Shown: in pieces, positions 1-6,532 of the stretch | Numbering within the stretch: position 1 is the stretch's first letter | How the letters are laid out: every line of letters begins with the position of its first letter | Assembly: GCA_945874515.1 (NCBI GenBank) | Contig: CAMCHA010000154.1 | Span: 1-6,611, forward strand | Reading direction: 5' to 3' | Length of the DNA stretch: 6,611 nucleotides | Source: Asaia bogorensis | GTDB lineage: Bacteria; Pseudomonadota; Alphaproteobacteria; Acetobacterales; Acetobacteraceae | The notes under the pieces: model-generated | Told to the model about the DNA's origin: nothing | The model's input: only the letters and a program-made list of their open reading frames with translations | Database searches by the model: none | Position numbers and translations under genes: made by a program

Positions 1-462
1 CCGATTGTGGATGCCGGCATGCGCCAGCTTTGGCAGATAGGCTGGATGCATAATCGCGTGCGCATGATCACAGCTTCGTTTCTCGTGAAACATTTGCTGC
101 AACCCTGGCAAGCCGGTGAGGCCTGGTTCTGGGACACGCTGGTGGATGCGGACCTCGCGGCCAATAGCGCTTCCTGGCAATGGGTTGCGGGCTGCGGGGC
201 GGATGCCGCACCCTATTTCCGCATCTTCAACCCGGTGCTGCAGGGCGAGAAATTCGACGCAGAGGGGGATTACATCCGCGCCTGGTGCCCGGAATTGGCC
301 AAGCTGCCGGCGCGCTTCATCCATAAGCCCTTTGAGGCGCCGGAGATGATCCTGCGCGGTGCTGGGGTGACGCTTGGCGGCACCTACCCGAAGCCGGTGA
401 TTGGCTTAGCGGAAGGCCGCGCCCGGGCGCTGGCTGCCTTCGCGGCGCTGCGCGGCGGATGA
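1..462 (+). CDS. phrB: Class I CPD deoxyribodipyrimidine photolyase, C-terminal part (5' end outside window)
   Basis: Light-driven flavoenzyme that splits cyclobutane pyrimidine dimers in DNA; cytoplasmic. The frame is open to the left edge, so only the last 153 codons are present. They cover the end of the FAD-binding helical domain. Seen in the sequence: [26 protein letters not shown], the DLAAN segment and WQW, then [11 protein letters not shown] and GEKFD, all close to E. coli PhrB. Visible residues W36 and W59 are 23 apart, as are E. coli W359 and W382 of the electron-transfer triad. N55 aligns with the flavin-N5 asparagine (E. coli N378). The third triad Trp lies upstream of the window. 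The stop overlaps the next gene's start by ATGA, so the two are probably co-translated. The GTG at 7 is an internal Val codon, not a start. Family assignment is very secure. Confidence 0.95.
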   Translation, partial: PIVDAGMRQLWQIGWMHNRVRMITASFLVKHLLQPWQAGEAWFWDTLVDADLAANSASWQWVAGCGADAAPYFRIFNPVLQGEKFDAEGDYIRAWCPELAKLPARFIHKPFEAPEMILRGAGVTLGGTYPKPVIGLAEGRARALAAFAALRGG

Positions 463-1223
463 TCTCGGCGCGGAGGCTGCGTGACGCCGGCTTTTCCGGG
501 CTGCGCGTGGTGGGCGATGTGCATGGAGAGGCCGAGGCTTTTGAGGCTGCCCTTGCGGGGGCTACGGCGCTCGGCCTTTTCATCATCCAGCTTGGTGATT
601 TGGTGGATTACGGACCGGATAGCCCCGGCGTGCTGCGGCGCGCTTTCGCCATGCTCGATGAAAGGCGCGGGGTGTTCCTGCTGGGCAATCACGAACACAA
701 GCTCCGCCGCGCGTTGATTGGCCATGCAAGTGCCAAGTTGTTCGTGGCACCGGAGGGGCTTGGCCGCACCTTGGAGCAATTGCAGGCAGCCCCTGACGGC
801 ACGGCGCTGACGGCGCGCGCGGTGGCCGAGATTGCCCGCGCGCCGGCCTGGCTGCGGCTGGGTCAGGCCATGTTCATCCATGCCGCCTATCATGATGCCA
901 TGCTGCATCGCGCACCGCCCGAAGATGCCGGCACGCGCCGCCCGGATGGCCCGCTATCCCGCGCCCTTTATGGTGAAGTAACCGGCCAGCGCGGGCCGGA
1001 TGGCTACCCCATGCGCGCCACGCGCTGGGTGGGGCGCATTCCCCATGGCATAACAGCCTATGTCGGGCACGATAATCGCTCCAGCAATGGGCGGCCGCAC
1101 GAGATGCGTGGTGCCTTGGGTGGGCGGGCGATTTTCCTTGATACCGGCGCGGGGAAAGGCGGCGCGCTGGCCTGGATTGATTTGCCGTTTGAGGCCTTGG
1201 AGCCAGCTACCTCAACTCCATAG
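459..1223 (+). CDS. Calcineurin-like metallophosphoesterase (PrpE/ApaH-like)
   Basis: A 254-residue dinuclear-metal phosphoesterase of the Ser/Thr phosphatase / diadenosine-tetraphosphatase group. The metal-binding signatures are complete and in order: GDVHG (D20, H22), [10 protein letters not shown] (D47, D50), GNHE (N77, H78), FIHAAYH (H141) and GHDN (H204), then [10 protein letters not shown] (D228 on), the usual end of this fold. There is no signal peptide, so it should be cytoplasmic. The substrate (phosphoprotein, Ap4A, cyclic nucleotide or other) cannot be told from sequence. The start at 459 overlaps the photolyase stop by ATGA and has no strong Shine-Dalgarno, which fits translational coupling. 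Its last 12 bp overlap the convergent creatininase-family gene. Confidence 0.9.
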   Translation: MISARRLRDAGFSGLRVVGDVHGEAEAFEAALAGATALGLFIIQLGDLVDYGPDSPGVLRRAFAMLDERRGVFLLGNHEHKLRRALIGHASAKLFVAPEGLGRTLEQLQAAPDGTALTARAVAEIARAPAWLRLGQAMFIHAAYHDAMLHRAPPEDAGTRRPDGPLSRALYGEVTGQRGPDGYPMRATRWVGRIPHGITAYVGHDNRSSNGRPHEMRGALGGRAIFLDTGAGKGGALAWIDLPFEALEPATSTP

Positions 1224-1976
1224 CTTTGGGTTCGCCAAATCCCGCGCAATGCGTTCAGCAGCGGCTTCCAGCAAAGCCTCACCCTTCGCGGCAGTGGCGC
1301 TGCGCGCATCGCCTATCACGCCATTGGCGCTGAGTTCCTTGAAGGAACGCCGCCGCGCCAAGGCGGGCGGCTGGCCCTCAACCCGCGTGCTATGCGGACC
1401 ATGCTGTTCGGAAAGGCGTGCGGGGCGCACCGCTTCGGGCATCAGGGTCATGACCATGGAAGCCTCAGCCTCACACGCATGCAGCACATTGGATTGGCGT
1501 TCCAGAATAGGTGCGAAGGCATCGCCCGCCATGTGCCAATAGGTCGCGGCGGCAACAGGAATGCCGCTTTCGGCCTGCGCATCTACGGCGGCCACGGCCA
1601 CCGCTTCCGAATTGCCGCCATGGCCGTTCAGCAGCATTGCGCGCTTGAAGCCGGCACGCGCGGCGGAGCGCACAATACCACGCAACACGCCCCCAAAGGC
1701 TGCATAATCCAGCGTCACTGTGCCGCCAAAGGGCACGTGATGTTCGGCCAAACCGGTCCAGACGCAGGGTGTGACCACCACCTGTTCGCCAGCTTGGGCC
1801 ATGCGCCGCGCGACGCGATGCGCCACCCCCGTGGCGCAGATGATATCAACGCCGGTCGCAAGTGCCGGCCCGTGCTGTTCCAAGGATGCCACAGGGATGA
1901 TCACCAATGCCCCCGCCGCGGCACGGGCATTGAGTTCTTCGGATGTCATTTTCATCCATTCGATTTCGGTCGTCAT
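1212..1976 (-). CDS. Creatininase-family amidohydrolase
   Basis: A 254-residue cytoplasmic metalloenzyme of the creatininase family, whose members hydrolyse cyclic or linear amides (creatininase, FAPy deformylase, MftE peptidase). Family motifs are present: PVASLEQHGP (E33, H35), TGVD (D44), LLNGHGGN (H119) and HACEAE (E169), the likely metal-binding set. True creatininases carry a Tyr-Glu after the NGH histidine. Here it is Gly-Gly, so creatinine is probably not the substrate, and a generic family name is safer. HACE replaces the common HAGE. I chose the ATG at 1976 over the GTG at 1985 because GGAG (1985-1988) lies 8 nt upstream of it, whereas the GTG overlaps the preceding stop. Only 5 nt separate it from the TTT receptor, so the pair is one operon and may share a substrate. 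Confidence 0.9.
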   Translation of the reverse strand: MTTEIEWMKMTSEELNARAAAGALVIIPVASLEQHGPALATGVDIICATGVAHRVARRMAQAGEQVVVTPCVWTGLAEHHVPFGGTVTLDYAAFGGVLRGIVRSAARAGFKRAMLLNGHGGNSEAVAVAAVDAQAESGIPVAAATYWHMAGDAFAPILERQSNVLHACEAEASMVMTLMPEAVRPARLSEQHGPHSTRVEGQPPALARRRSFKELSANGVIGDARSATAAKGEALLEAAAERIARDLANPKLWS

Positions 1977-1981
1977 GGGTA

Positions 1982-2971
1982 TCACTCCGCGGTTGCGCCA
2001 GATTGTTGCACCAGATCGCGCCAGATGGGTTCTTGCGCGCGCCAGAATTCGCCAAAAGCGGCGGGGGTTGCATCGGTGGTGGGCTGGAAGCTCATCGGCC
2101 TCAGCCTTGCCGCCAGAGCCTCATCAGCCATGACGCGGGTCAGCGCGGCATGCAGCGTATTGATCACAGGGGCAGGCGTGCCGGCAGGGGCCACGACAGA
2201 CCACCAATTCAGCGCATCAAAGCCCTTGCCGGGCAGCGCCTCATACATGCCGGGCACATTGGCGATTTCCGGCACATAGGTGATGCGCTGCGCGCTGCCC
2301 ACCACCAGCGGCCGGAAGCGGCCTTCGCGCACATGCGGCAAAAGCGCCGGAATGGCATCGAACATCATATCAATCGTGCCGGAAGCGAGGTCCTGAATGG
2401 CGAGGGAGCCTCCACGATACGGCACATGGGTGACTTGAATGCCGGCGGCGCGGTTGAGCTTTTCCAGGAACAAATGGCTGATCGTGCCTGTGCCAGAAGA
2501 CCCCATGGTGACACGGCCCGGATTGGCACGGGCGAATTCAATCAATTCACCCAGCGTGCGATAGGGGCGCTGGCTATTCACCACCAAAAGGATGCTGCCC
2601 ACCGCAACGCGCGTCACCGGCGCCAGATCGCGCATCGGATCAAGCGGCATTTGCGTGCGATACAAATACTTGTTCGCCACCAGCACATTGGCCGAGGTGA
2701 ACAACAGCGTATGCCCATCCTTCTCGGCCTGAGCGACCGCCAGCGCGCCAAGATTACCGCCGGCGCCGGCGCGGTTTTCCACCACCACGGGCTGGCCAAG
2801 CACGGGGGCCAAGCGTTCGGCTATCATGCGCGCAATGATGTCATTGGCGCCACCTGGCGCGATCGGCACAATCAGCCGCACCGGGCGCGTTGGGAAATTC
2901 TGCGCTTGTGCGCCACTGGCAGCGAAGATGGCACTGGCACCAATCAGCGTGGCGCGACGGGAAAGGGGCAT
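1982..2971 (-). CDS. TTT-family (Bug/TctC-like) periplasmic solute-binding protein
   Basis: A 329-residue periplasmic receptor of the tripartite tricarboxylate transporter family. Members bind carboxylates or small amide/aromatic molecules. Residues 1-23 form a signal peptide with SRRATLI (twin-Arg, Tat-like), a hydrophobic run and cleavage near AQA-QNFP. Typical Bug landmarks follow: RLIVPIAPGGANDIIAR (about 32-48), VENRAGAGGNLGA (64-76), GSSGTGTISHL (157-167), HVPYRGG (182-188) and WWSVVAPAGTP (256-266). The open frame extends upstream to 3061, but that would overlap the photolyase, lacks a signal peptide and has no ribosome site. The ATG at 2971 has GGAGG 9 nt upstream. No TctA/TctB membrane subunits are in the window, so it is an orphan receptor here. 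Ligand unknown; pairing with an amidohydrolase suggests an amide-containing compound. Confidence 0.93.
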   Translation of the reverse strand: MPLSRRATLIGASAIFAASGAQAQNFPTRPVRLIVPIAPGGANDIIARMIAERLAPVLGQPVVVENRAGAGGNLGALAVAQAEKDGHTLLFTSANVLVANKYLYRTQMPLDPMRDLAPVTRVAVGSILLVVNSQRPYRTLGELIEFARANPGRVTMGSSGTGTISHLFLEKLNRAAGIQVTHVPYRGGSLAIQDLASGTIDMMFDAIPALLPHVREGRFRPLVVGSAQRITYVPEIANVPGMYEALPGKGFDALNWWSVVAPAGTPAPVINTLHAALTRVMADEALAARLRPMSFQPTTDATPAAFGEFWRAQEPIWRDLVQQSGATAE

Positions 2972-2980
2972 GGGGGGGGA

Positions 2981-2985
2981 CCTCC
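2981..2985 (-). promoter_or_regulatory. Ribosome binding site (GGAGG) for the TTT receptor, followed by a C8 run
   Basis: On the minus strand GGAGG is followed by T, then eight consecutive C (2972-2979), then the ATG at 2971, giving a 9-nt spacer. It decides the start: it supports 2971 over upstream in-frame codons. The homopolymer could alter the spacing if it slips. Confidence 0.8.
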
Positions 2986-3013
2986 GGCTTGGGACAGGCA
3001 AGGCTAAGCCGGA
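2983..3013 (-). promoter_or_regulatory. Inverted repeat covering the TTT receptor ribosome binding site
   Basis: TCCGGCTT (3013-3006 read on the minus strand) and AAGCCGGA (2990-2983) are perfect 8-bp reverse complements around a 15-nt loop (2991-3005). In the mRNA two further U-G wobble pairs are possible at the base. The 3' arm contains the GGA of the GGAGG Shine-Dalgarno, and the wobbles would take in its last two G. The repeat is seen directly; that it folds and hinders translation is inference. There is no U-tract after it, so it is not a standard intrinsic terminator. It sits in the 67-bp gap between the photolyase and receptor genes. Confidence 0.5.
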
Positions 3014-3038
3014 AAGCACCCGAAAGAAAACAGGCGCG

Positions 3039-4580
3039 TCAAGCCCGCATTTCCGGCCCATCCAAAAATGCCCGCGCCTTGGCGCGCATGGCGGCCAGTT
3101 TTTCGGGCTTCAGTTTACGCAAGCCCATCACCGGCATCGCCATGCGCGGATTGCGCGCAAAATCCTCCGCATGGCGGGCGATGAAATCCCAATACAGGAA
3201 ATTGAAGGGGCAGGCGCGCGGCCCCACCGCATCCTTCGCGTCATGCGCGCAGCCGCGGCAATAATCCCCCATGCGGTTGATATAAGCGGCCGAAGCCGCA
3301 TAAGGCTTGGACGCCATAACCCCGCCATCGGCGTAAAGCGCCATGCCTTGGGTATTCGGCAATTCCACCCATTCAAAGGCATCGGCATAGACAGCCAGAT
3401 ACCAACGATTGACCTCGGCTGGATCAAGCCCCGCGATCAGCGCGAAATTCCCCGTGATCATCAGGCGCTGGATGTGATGCGCATAGGCGTGATCGCGCGT
3501 CTGCCCCACAGCTTGCGACATGCAGCGCATGGAGGTTTCCGCGCCCCAGTAAAACGCCGGCAAGGGGCGCTTGGCCGAAAGCGCATTGCCTTCCGCGTAA
3601 CCGGGCATGAGCAGCCAATAGAGCCCCCGCACATATTCGCGCCAGCCAATGATCTGGCGAATGAAACCCTCAACCGCATTGAGTGGCGCCGTGCCATCAC
3701 GCCAAGCATGTTCCGCCGCGCGGCAAATCGCGCGCGGATCAAGCAGGCCGATATTGAGGCTAGTGGAAATCAGGGAATGAAACAGAAAAGGCTGCCCCGC
3801 CGCCATGGCATCCTGATAATCGCCAAAGCGCGGCAGGCGATCCCGGATAAACGCTGCCAACGCCGCTTCGGCATCGTGCGCCGTCACGGGCCAGGCGAAG
3901 CCCTCACCCACGCCGAAATGCGCGCCGAAACGCTCAGCGACCAAAGCAATCACGTCACGCGTGATTTCATCCGGCGCAAAGCGCGGCGCGGCGGGCGGTG
4001 TCACGCCGGCAGGTAGGGTCGCGCGGTTTTCGGCATCGTAATTCCAGGCGCCGCCGGCGGGCTCATCGCCTTCCATCAAAAGCCCGGTTTCGCGGCGCAT
4101 TTCACGATAGAAAAACTCCATGCGGTATTGCTTGCGCCCCTTGGCCCAGGCGCGAAAGCGCGGCAGGTCGCAGATGAAGCGATGATCCGGGCGAATTTCC
4201 ACCGGCAGGCCGAGCGCTGTTTCCCAAGCCTCCATATCCTGCAACACGCGCCATTCGCCGGGATGGGTTGTGATGATGCGCTCAGGCCGATGCCGCGCCA
4301 CCGCGCGCGCCACTTCACCGGCAAAGCTTTGCGTATTCGCCGGATCATCCAGGCGGATGTAATCCACGGCCACGCCGCGCGCTGCCAAAGCGCGGGCGAA
4401 ATGGCGCATGGCTGACAGGATCAGGATGATCTTTTGCGGGTGATGGGGCACATAGGTGCATTCCGCCATCACCTCCATCATCAATACCCGATCCCGTTTG
4501 GGATCCAACCCTTCCAAAGCGGAAAGACCGGGTGTCAATTGATCGCCCAGCACCACGCGTAGTGCTGCGGTTTTGGTCAT
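3039..4580 (-). CDS. Iron-sulfur (6-4)-type photolyase / bacterial cryptochrome (FeS-BCP family)
   Basis: A 513-residue flavoprotein of the FeS-BCP/CryPro class, the group of Agrobacterium PhrB, a light-driven (6-4) photoproduct lyase, and Rhodobacter CryB. The N-terminal antenna domain opens with LRVVLGDQLTPGLSALEG, and the C-terminal helical domain binds FAD. C353, C441, C444 and C457 have spacings (88, 3, 13) that match the four [4Fe-4S] ligands of Agrobacterium PhrB as I recall them (350, 438, 441, 454). With the same +3 offset, H368/H369 match its active-site histidines, and W345, W393 and Y394 its proposed electron-transfer chain. Length equals the family norm (about 500-515). The antenna in relatives is a ribityllumazine. 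The start overlaps the DUF6134-like stop by ATGA and has no strong ribosome site, so it is translationally coupled. Repair enzyme versus blue-light sensor is not settled by sequence, but the residues favour repair. Confidence 0.95.
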   Translation of the reverse strand: MTKTAALRVVLGDQLTPGLSALEGLDPKRDRVLMMEVMAECTYVPHHPQKIILILSAMRHFARALAARGVAVDYIRLDDPANTQSFAGEVARAVARHRPERIITTHPGEWRVLQDMEAWETALGLPVEIRPDHRFICDLPRFRAWAKGRKQYRMEFFYREMRRETGLLMEGDEPAGGAWNYDAENRATLPAGVTPPAAPRFAPDEITRDVIALVAERFGAHFGVGEGFAWPVTAHDAEAALAAFIRDRLPRFGDYQDAMAAGQPFLFHSLISTSLNIGLLDPRAICRAAEHAWRDGTAPLNAVEGFIRQIIGWREYVRGLYWLLMPGYAEGNALSAKRPLPAFYWGAETSMRCMSQAVGQTRDHAYAHHIQRLMITGNFALIAGLDPAEVNRWYLAVYADAFEWVELPNTQGMALYADGGVMASKPYAASAAYINRMGDYCRGCAHDAKDAVGPRACPFNFLYWDFIARHAEDFARNPRMAMPVMGLRKLKPEKLAAMRAKARAFLDGPEMRA

Positions 4581-5182
4581 CCCATCAGCTCATAAACAAC
4601 GGCGCTGCCATCCTCGCCCTTGGTGGTCAGCGCCACCCAGCGGCCTGCGGCATCGTAGCGCGCCACGGCGTCAACCGCGCCATTCAGGGTGAATTGCACG
4701 CCGCCGCTCGGCACCGCGCTGCGCGCCGCAGTGCTCGCGATAAGCGTACAATTCAGTGGGCGGATCAACGGGCGGGAGAAGTTCCCGCCATTCCACCAGG
4801 TAAGCGGTGCGGCATTGGCGGGCAGGCGCTGCGTGCCCTCCGGCCCCTGCGCCACCAAAGCACCACCTTCGACAGCAACGCGCGCTTCGGTCACGGTGCC
4901 ATTGCGGTCATGGCGGGATGTCAGGCGTTGCAGCCGGTCATTCGCCCATTCTTCCGCGATCTCATGGCGCAGGCGAAACACGGTGAAGCCGGCGAGCTTC
5001 ACCTGCAAGGCGATGTCGCTTTGCACCGTAAGCCGCTGCGCATTGCCCGAAAGCCTTACCTGATGCGTGCCAATTTCTTTTCCTTCGCGCAGCACGCGAA
5101 ACCGTACCGGGCCAGGGGCGGCGAAGGCGCCGGCGGGCAGCAGCAGCCCTGGCAGCATGAGAAAAGCACGACGCAACATCAT
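4577..5182 (-). CDS. Exported DUF6134-like protein of unknown function
   Basis: A 201-residue protein with a clear Sec-type signal peptide: MMLRRAF, a Leu/Pro-rich hydrophobic stretch and likely cleavage after AFA near residue 22. The mature part has no transmembrane helix. It is rich in short alternating hydrophobic strands (VRFRVLREGKEIGTHQVRL, LTVQSDIALQVKLAGFTVFRL, VQFTLNGAVDAVARYDAAG), suggesting an all-beta periplasmic fold. The opening 'FRVLREGKEIGTH' and the 'FRLRHEIAEEW' segment are what make me call it DUF6134; this is recognition, not a search result. One Cys (C144) remains in the mature chain. It lies between the SDR and photolyase genes and overlaps both by ATGA, so it is made with them. 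An alternative start three bases downstream (second Met) is possible; GGAG lies 6 nt before the first. Biochemical function unknown. Confidence 0.75.
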   Translation of the reverse strand: MMLRRAFLMLPGLLLPAGAFAAPGPVRFRVLREGKEIGTHQVRLSGNAQRLTVQSDIALQVKLAGFTVFRLRHEIAEEWANDRLQRLTSRHDRNGTVTEARVAVEGGALVAQGPEGTQRLPANAAPLTWWNGGNFSRPLIRPLNCTLIASTAARSAVPSGGVQFTLNGAVDAVARYDAAGRWVALTTKGEDGSAVVYELMG

Positions 5183-5907
5183 CCGCGGCTCCGCAGCGTT
5201 GAACGGCCGCCATCCACGGCCATGATTTGGCCGGTAATCCAGCCTGCCTGATCTGATAGCAGAAAATCCGCCAGCGCGGCGGCATCATCACCTTCCCCCA
5301 ACCGGGGGATGGGGTGCTGCTTGGCAATCGCTTCCGCCATTTGCGCATTCGCCAACAAGGGCGCGGCCATGCTGCTGCGGGTCAGCGATGGCGCGATGCA
5401 ATTGATGCGAATGGCAGGCGCCAATTCGGCAGCGAGTGCGACCGTGAGGCCCTCCACCGCGCCCTTGGCGGCGGCAATCGCCGCGTGGTTGGTGAAGCCC
5501 GCCCGTGCGGCGATGGACGAAAACAGCACGACCGACCCCCGCCCCGCCGCCAGCGCATCCTGCGCCGCCTGCACGGCCAGCATGGCGCCGAGCGCATTCA
5601 GACGAAAGGCGCTCATCATATCGGCCTCGGTGACGCGTTTCAGCGGCTTTAGCGCGATGGAGCCCACGCAATAGGCAAGCCCGGCCAAGGGTGTGCCGGC
5701 AGCAACCACCGCGCCGCGCAAGGCCGCCGCGTCCTCCACATCAGCGGGGATCGCGATGCTGCCAGGGATTTCCGCGGCAAGGGCGGCCAGCCGCGCGGGA
5801 TCGCGCGCCACCAGCACGGGGCGAAGCCCTCGTGACGCCACGCGCCGCGCCAGCGCCGCCCCCACCGCGCCGGTCGCGCCCAGAATCAGGATTGATGCTT
5901 CAGCCAT
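5179..5907 (-). CDS. SDR-family protein lacking the catalytic tyrosine
   Basis: A 242-residue cytoplasmic Rossmann-fold protein of the classical short-chain dehydrogenase/reductase type. The dinucleotide motif GATGAVG is at 10-16, a conserved Asp of the D-V element at 56, N104 in RLNALG, and S131 in FSSIA. The usual YxxxK is IAAAK: I144 (codon ATT) where the catalytic Tyr should be, with K148 retained and the Ser-to-Tyr spacing intact. The C-terminus (RINCIAPSLTRSSM, GWITGQIMAVDGG) is normal SDR. It may therefore be a non-dehydrogenase, an NAD(P)-binding scaffold or sensor, or use another residue. R35 after the second strand hints at NADPH. GGAGGG (5912-5917) lies 4 nt upstream of the ATG. 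It is the first gene of the minus-strand operon, and its stop overlaps the DUF6134-like start by ATGA. Confidence 0.9.
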   Translation of the reverse strand: MAEASILILGATGAVGAALARRVASRGLRPVLVARDPARLAALAAEIPGSIAIPADVEDAAALRGAVVAAGTPLAGLAYCVGSIALKPLKRVTEADMMSAFRLNALGAMLAVQAAQDALAAGRGSVVLFSSIAARAGFTNHAAIAAAKGAVEGLTVALAAELAPAIRINCIAPSLTRSSMAAPLLANAQMAEAIAKQHPIPRLGEGDDAAALADFLLSDQAGWITGQIMAVDGGRSTLRSRG

Positions 5908-6001
5908 GCTGCCCTCCGATGTTCTGTCTCCAAATGGTCACGCGCGGCGAAAGCGCGAGGGGCGCGACAAACTGGCCGCGTTGTGCGAATAAGGATTCGC
6001 G
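5908..6001. promoter_or_regulatory. 94-bp divergent intergenic region with promoters for the SDR operon and sixA
   Basis: The region lies between two divergent start codons, so it must carry the minus-strand operon promoter and probably the sixA promoter. I see no convincing -35/-10 pair on either strand. It holds the SDR Shine-Dalgarno (5912-5917) and GC-rich imperfect repeats around 5938-5968. A perfect 6-bp inverted repeat sits at 5985-6000. Confidence 0.5.
5985..6000 (+). promoter_or_regulatory. Perfect inverted repeat with the sixA ribosome binding site in its loop
   Basis: GCGAAT (5985-5990) and ATTCGC (5995-6000) are perfect reverse complements around the 4-nt loop AAGG (5991-5994). 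AAGGA (5991-5995) is the Shine-Dalgarno for the ATG at 6002. As RNA this would be a 6-bp hairpin, possibly with one U-G wobble at its base, ending one base before the start codon. As DNA it could be a 16-bp operator for a dimeric protein. The repeat is seen; either role is inference. Confidence 0.45.
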
Positions 6002-6532
6002 ATGCGTCAACTCCTCCTGCTGCGCCATGCCAAATCCGCCTGGGATGACCCGGCATTGGCCGATCATGCCCGGCCCTTGAATGGCAGGGGAAGGCGCGCG
6101 GCGGTAGCCATGGCCAATGCGATGCGCGGGCTTGGTCTTTCGCCTGATGTGGTGCTGGTTTCTTCTGCCAGGCGCACGCTGCAAACCCTTGAAGTGCTCT
6201 CCCCCCTGCCCGATAGTCCAATCATCGAACCGATGGACGAGCTTTATCTGGCATCCTGGCAGAGCCTACTCGGCCTTTTGCACCGCGTGCCGGAAACCGC
6301 GCGGAGTGTGCTGCTGATTGGCCATAATCCGGGGTTGCATGACCTGGCCCTGGCGCTCACCGGGGCGGATTCCATGGCCCGCAGCCCGGATGCGCGGCGC
6401 ATGGCGGAGGCCTTCCCGACCGCGGCTTTGGCGGAATTCAGCATCTCCAACCCTTGGCCAAGCCTGGCTGAAGGCGGCGGGCGGCTGGTGCGCTTCATGA
6501 TCCCCGACGATCTATCGGAAATGGCCGAATGA
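6002..6532 (+). CDS. sixA: SixA-type phosphohistidine phosphatase (histidine phosphatase superfamily)
   Basis: A 176-residue cytoplasmic phosphatase; relatives remove phosphate from histidine phosphotransfer domains or phosphotransferase proteins. The catalytic RHAKS (R8, H9) opens the protein, with H9 as the expected phospho-acceptor. R57 in SSARRTLQT, E80 in DELYLA and H108 in IGHNPGLHDLA complete the usual RHG-superfamily set. It is slightly longer than E. coli SixA (about 160), as in many alphaproteobacterial versions. The Shine-Dalgarno AAGGA lies 6 nt before the ATG, inside a small dyad. It is divergent from the SDR operon, and its stop overlaps the next gene by ATGA. Physiological substrate cannot be read from sequence. 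Confidence 0.92.
   Translation: MRQLLLLRHAKSAWDDPALADHARPLNGRGRRAAVAMANAMRGLGLSPDVVLVSSARRTLQTLEVLSPLPDSPIIEPMDELYLASWQSLLGLLHRVPETARSVLLIGHNPGLHDLALALTGADSMARSPDARRMAEAFPTAALAEFSISNPWPSLAEGGGRLVRFMIPDDLSEMAE

Noticed and set aside
1225..1239. TTTGG/CCAAA hairpin just after the metallophosphoesterase stop as a terminator
   Set aside because: Only 5 bp and no following T run; it also lies inside the opposite coding region.
1974..1985. GTG at 1985 as start of the creatininase-family gene
   Set aside because: The ATG at 1976 has GGAG at proper spacing; the GTG would place that ribosome site on or next to the start codon.
1392..2279. 295-codon open frame on the + strand opposite the creatininase-family gene
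   Set aside because: Shadow of the real minus-strand genes; His/Gly/Arg-rich with no motif, no ribosome site, and it spans a gene boundary.
1943..3007. 354-codon open frame on the + strand opposite the TTT receptor
   Set aside because: It is antisense to a well-supported gene with signal peptide and family motifs. Its translation is rich in His, Arg and Gln with no recognisable domain, typical of GC-rich shadow frames.
2972..3061. Upstream N-terminal extension of the TTT receptor to 3061
   Set aside because: It would bury the signal peptide 30 residues inside and overlap the photolyase end, and the good ribosome site fits only the ATG at 2971.
2826..4016. 396-codon open frame on the + strand opposite the FeS photolyase
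   Set aside because: Antisense to a photolyase whose cysteine, His and Trp landmarks are all in place. The translation is basic, low in family signal and overlaps two genes.
4532..5251. 239-codon open frame on the + strand opposite the DUF6134-like gene
   Set aside because: Spans three minus-strand genes and has no motif; the minus-strand frame has a signal peptide and coupled starts.
5938..5968. GC-rich imperfect inverted repeat in the divergent promoter region
   Set aside because: The arms match only with a 2-nt bulge and are built from CGCG, which recurs by chance in this base composition.
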